From Zeugodacus cucurbitae (taxonomy: Eukaryota; Arthropoda; Insecta; Diptera; Tephritidae), in assembly GCF_028554725.1 (NCBI RefSeq), contig NC_071667.1, positions 82,374,001-82,438,000 of the forward strand: a stretch of DNA of 64,000 bases, read 5' to 3'. The notes beneath the pieces are model-generated. The model worked only from the letters and a program-made list of their open reading frames with translations. It was not told the origin of the DNA and did no database searches. The translations under genes were made by a program, and so were the position numbers. This document shows positions 59,701 to 64,000 of this stretch, in pieces. Position 1 is the first letter of the stretch, and the number at the start of each line of letters is the position of its first letter.

Positions 59701-62394
59701 ATAAATATCCATAAATTGATCCACCCTAATGTACACTCGAGTACACACAAAAATTCAAAAGTGCAAAATAGGCGGAATTTTCACACAGTTTGCATTCCCC
59801 GTGCACTATGTATTGCATATTTGTACTGCAACACAACCGACAACAGAGTTATGAATAAAACAAGCACGACAAGATCAAATTAATTTGAACGCCACATTCA
59901 CCAGAGTAAATACACACAGTATCAATCAGCCGGTTAAAGTGTTGATTGCATGCAACGAATGCAACAAATAGTGCACACAGCGCAGAAAGAAAAAAAGCTG
60001 ATTCGGATATGCCGCCGCATGGCATGCCACAGACGATAAACACGAAAAGCAAGAGTGTTTGTACTCGCATGTGCAAGATATGCAAATGTGAGACACAAAA
60101 AATATTCACTTTTTTCCCGCATCTCACTGCTACAGTCTGCCACAATAGTATGAGTAATGACTAATAGCTGCCAGCTAACATTCAACGGCATGACAATTGA
60201 CAACTGACAACTGAAGCGCAAGCTCACAGACGACTGACTGACTGCCTAACTGACTCACTAACTAACTGGCTGTCTGATAAAGCATCTAACTGACCCAAGC
60301 CGTTTGTTGTTGGCTGGTATTTTCGCCTGCAGGCAATCGTGCTTTAATTAATTTCACTGCACTCTGGCTGCCACAATAAGCTCACCATCATCATATAGCA
60401 CAACAACAAACGAAACTCAAATAATCATCGCCATCATCGCAGTGAGCAATCGGTCGGTCGCCTTATCGAATTCTAATAATAAAGGATTCAATTAATACCA
60501 TTTTGAAAGTAGTCTGAATAAGTCTGAATAATTGACAATTGAAGGCATGAGATCATCGCGACGAAATTAGGGCGGATTTTCTGAGGGAAAACGTGCGCCA
60601 ACGAACTAGTATTTATAGACAAATTAGTTGTTAAGTTCCCCTGTGTTGATGATTTAGTAATACTAAAAATGTGAGTGAGATACATTCAGAGATGAGAATG
60701 TGATTGTAATCATGTAGTGCTAATGCAAAACCGTTTATTATATTAAAAGCTGAAGTAATAATTATACAATTAATAATTCAACAAATATGTAATTTAGAAG
60801 CATTCAAACAGGCGGCATCTTTGGAATAATCATGAGTTCTCGAACTAAATTTAAATTGATATTATACACGAAAAAGTGCATAACTCAAAAATAATGTTTT
60901 TTGAGATTTTTTTTTATTAAAAATCTACACAATAAAAATTTACTCAAATTTGTAGTCATATCAAAACAACAACATAAACTAGAAAAATTTAAAATTTTTA
61001 TCATATTTAAATAAAAAGAGTTTCGCTTTCCAACTTTTCATAAAAAAATATTTATCCAAAATCATCGTCGTCGTAGTTTTATACCTAAATTTATTGTCTA
61101 AAAGTTCAATAAATAAAGTCAAGAAGATATAAATAACCCAAAATAAAAAGTGCACTACTCTTCGAACCCACTGTACCAGGTGTAAGCTGTACCAAAGCCT
61201 CAACCACTGCCAACAAGAACTGTGCCAAGTTTTCGCTTTCGGCATCAACAAACCAAAACCAAGCCACGCGCAGAGTTGGACAAGTGGAAAAACGTTTTCG
61301 CTTTCGGCTGCGTGTGCGCGCATGCGCAGCCAACGCACGCGAACCTTGCGAGCCATGCGTTGAAACTCAACAAATTGCAATTATGTATGCGATTATTTGT
61401 ATGTATTTTGCGTGTTTTTTTTACATTTGACAAACGCAAATTTGCATTTTTAACGAAGAAAATTTATTAAATTTAAATGAAGTGATTTATTTCTTGTTTA
61501 AGAATTTATGTTTGTACTTTTTAGCGATTATAAAATGTTCATATATGTATGCCAAAGCTATTTTAGGAATATATAATTCTTCGCGTCATGCATTAGAAGC
61601 AATTAATATTGAAATGAATATAAACACTTTTAAATCGCCCATTCGACTAATCTCTAGCACAACACTATCTTCCATTTTTAGTACTGCCACTACTATACCT
61701 ATAATCCCCTAAGCTTTGTACATTCCTACGCTCGCAGATATCTATACCTACATTTTTTTTTTCGAGAAAAAACTGTAGCAAAAATTAATTTCCGTTAACC
61801 TACCTACCTAAATGGGTAAATCAAGACAAACACAAATTCTAGAAGTGTAAATACGAACCCATACTGATAGCAAACAAATATTTACATATCCACTTATGGC
61901 ATGGCACAGCACAGCACAACACAGCGTGGCATGGCTTAGCATTGCATAAGTGTTTGTTTGTATGCGCTTATTTACCTATTGACAATTAGATATTTGTCGA
62001 GGCAACATTTTTACGACGTGACGCAGTGGACCGCACTTCCTGTGATTTGTTTTTTTCCAACGCTTTTTACCTTTTTTGTGGAGTTTTGAATTTGAAAAAA
62101 GCGTTAGTTCGGTACATTAACGTAGGTGAGTGAGTGTGCTTGCTCTATCTACTACTAAGCAACAACTTGAGCCCAACTTGAGTGTGGGCTGTTAGCGGGA
62201 AATGCATAAAAATGTCTATAAAAGCGCGCTTGTGAAATTGTGTGGGTTGCCCTATGGGCTCCCACTCGTTTCAACCAAATAAACTTGGCAATAAGTATTA
62301 AGGCTTGGATATTTGTATACAAATTTATATGCAGAAGCACGTAAATAGAAATTGAAACTAAAAATACGCACACATATTAAGCTTGATTAAATAA

Positions 62395-62960
62395 ACTAAA
62401 ATTAGGGAAAAAGTAATGGTTTGAAAAAATCATTGAAAAAATTAAAAAAATAATAATTTTAATATTATAAAATAATATAAAAAATATAAAATAATAAAAA
62501 ATAAAAAAAAATAATAATAAAAAATATTAAAAAAAAAATAATATTAAAAAATATAAAAAAAATAATAATAAAAAATAAAAAAATAATAATAAAAAATTAG
62601 TACTAAATATTAAAAAATAAATTAAAAAAATTAAATTATAAAAAAATGTAAAAAAATACTAAAATTTAACGGTAAAAAAAATAAAAATATAAAATGTAAA
62701 TAAAAATTAAACAAAAAAATTTCAAAACACAATAAAAATTTAAAAAAAAAATCAAATAAAAAATAACTATAAAAAAATTAAATTAAAAATAAATTAATAA
62801 AATTTAAATATAAAAAAGCAAATATGAAATTAAATTTTAAAAAAATAAAATATGTGAATAATATATAAAAATATATTTCAAAAAATAATAATCATAACAT
62901 TAAATAAAAACCAAAAACAATATCGAACAAAAAACAACAAAAAAAATATTTTCGAATTTT
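62395..62960. repeat. A/T low-complexity tract, ~570 bp
   Basis: The longest such tract in the window: AATAATAAAAAAT-type units, A-rich on plus. Confidence 0.9.
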
Positions 62961-63860
62961 TCATTTTCCATAAATATGAAACTCACCAAAAATCAATAAA
63001 TCACTTAACATGTCGCTCAATGCAACAAAATTAATAAAGAAAAATATTTCGTACGCCATTTCAAAATTCTGAGATTTGCCATTTGGTAGCAACGCCACAT
63101 AACTCAGACCACACGCACACATACACAGGCATACATGCAAATGCACTTCGTAAATATTTATATATTTATCTAAAATAACGGTATGATGGAAAGAACATGT
63201 TTTAGCAATTGATGCAACGCAAATTTTGTACAAATTCGCCAACAAATTTTTAGCCGCCGTTTTGCCAATAAACATTTATTTCATTTCACGAATAAGAATC
63301 TCAAGCGAAAACCACTCACGTTGGTTACACGAGAGTGTAAAACGCACACAAGTGCGAAGATGCAGAAATGCAAATGAAGCCGATTTAATTAAAATCCGCA
63401 GACGTAAATCGATCAGCAATTATTGCACTTGCATCACCATAACGGCAGCCAACAAACTGAGAATTGCATTTGGTCGATGGTGGAATGTATGATGGTGTGT
63501 GGAATGTATGTGAGTGTATATGTGTGGCACTTTGCAGCCAATTTCGAAATATCAATATGCAACAATAACAACAAATAGTGTATAGCAATCGAATGCATTG
63601 ATTACTCAACAATTCAGGGTGTTCGACTCTAAGGCCATCCAACAGCTGCACAGTTGGAACTTATAGTTTACTCACCACTGCTTCTAGAGGTTGATAGATC
63701 AAGTGAATGCTATTAAAATAATATAGAATAATATAGGAAATAGGCAGGAACGATCTGCAAATGTTTTTGTAAAGTTAAACAAGTTTTTAAGAGATTAAAA
63801 GAAGGATTTGAGTGATAAATTTACAGTTAGAACACCAGACCTCAAGATAGGTCGAAAAAT

Positions 63861-64000
63861 CTAGGTTAGGTTAGGCTAGGTTAGGTTATATGACCGTTTC
63901 CCCGAGGGAAACACACTTAGGGATAGTCCAGGATTACCTCTCTTGGTTTAAATATTAAGATTTCACAAAGCGCCCTGAGCCTTTAACAAATCTGCAGTGA
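63861..64000 (-). repeat. LINE 3' end with (AACCT)n tail, truncated by the window edge
   Basis: On the minus strand the sequence ends in AACCTAACCTAGCCTAACCT-like units (63861-63888), preceded by GC-richer DNA reading CTATCCCTAAGTGTGTTTCC and CTCGGGGAAACGG. The layout mirrors the LINE tail at 19218. The body continues outside the window, so no protein can be read. Confidence 0.55.

Larger units (their letters stand above)
55097..64000 (-). other. how: how intron, partial (upstream exon beyond window)
   Basis: At least 8.9 kb of intron 5' to the KH-core exon. No QUA1 or first-half KH coding was found on the minus strand. It holds a deleted mariner (57295), a pogo-like MITE copy (57794), low-complexity tracts (59380-59700, 62395-62960), GC-richer islands at about 55,640-56,470, 58,700-59,340 and 61,150-61,370 without recognisable coding, and a LINE tail at the right edge. 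Confidence 0.65.

Noticed and set aside
60979..61380. 133-codon minus frame MQFVEFQRMARKVRVRW...
   Set aside because: Three overlapping frames are open on both strands in a GC-richer island; no domain and no splice phase linking it to how.
63600..63690. GCAGTG|GTGAGTAAAC on the minus strand as the donor of an upstream how exon
   Set aside because: The sequence before it does not encode any part of HOW in a usable frame.
1..64000. CRISPR arrays, operons, riboswitches, tRNA or rRNA genes
   Set aside because: None seen; the sequence is animal nuclear DNA and no cloverleaf with A and B boxes was found by eye. A tRNA scan and Rfam search would be the decisive test.

Overview
The window is eukaryotic and almost certainly from a higher fly, most likely a tephritid fruit fly. 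It is roughly three-quarters A+T, intron-rich and full of degenerate transposons. It has no prokaryotic gene layout: no operons, ribosome-binding sites or dense ORFs. Two host genes can be built exon by exon, both on the minus strand. The tephritid assignment rests on a recurrent repeat starting GTAAGGAAGG..AAGTTCGGGT (from memory common in Bactrocera-like genomes) and on the strong fly character of the how exons; it is an inference.

Left part (1-13,950): intergenic DNA with a broken mariner/Tc1-type transposase (3.4-4.1 kb), three copies of a Helentron/DINE-1-like repeat (window start, 6.5 kb, 8.6-9.8 kb), a 5'-truncated RTE-like LINE with an (AAG)n tail (7.2-7.7 kb) and a mariner remnant (12.35 kb).

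13,951-22,690 (minus strand): a complete four-exon gene for a secreted, cysteine-rich protein of 269 residues, resembling the insect 27-kDa haemolymph glycoprotein (DUF1397-type) family. A TATA box lies about 280 bp upstream of the ATG. Its introns hold several nested elements: a GGGCATTTCCG-ended MITE with a jockey-like LINE inside it, a TTAA-flanked MITE, a pogo/Tigger-like MITE interrupted by another LINE, and a decayed mariner.

22,985-29,740: intergenic, with a further Helentron-like copy showing both structural ends, a retroposon 3' end with a (CTAC)n tail, and an old four-unit tandem array.

29,741-64,000: the 3' half of how (held out wings), the fly STAR/KH RNA-binding protein orthologous to vertebrate Quaking. 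Four constitutive coding exons are at 55,096-54,980, 49,262-49,122, 48,572-48,473 and 47,375-47,073. The last one either reads on to a stop (short form ending GGLFAR) or splices, from a donor inside it, to 41,460-41,351, which encodes the long, nuclear-type tail with HPYQR. A third phase-compatible and strikingly coding-like open stretch at 33,576-33,395 may be an undescribed terminal exon. The N-terminal/QUA1 exons lie beyond 64,000, so the right 9 kb is a single partial intron. Long A/T low-complexity tracts, microsatellites and GC-richer islands occupy the remaining intronic and 3' DNA.

For the two genes together: one product is an RNA regulator with isoform-specific tails, the other a secreted protein. 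Nothing in the sequence links them functionally beyond shared orientation.
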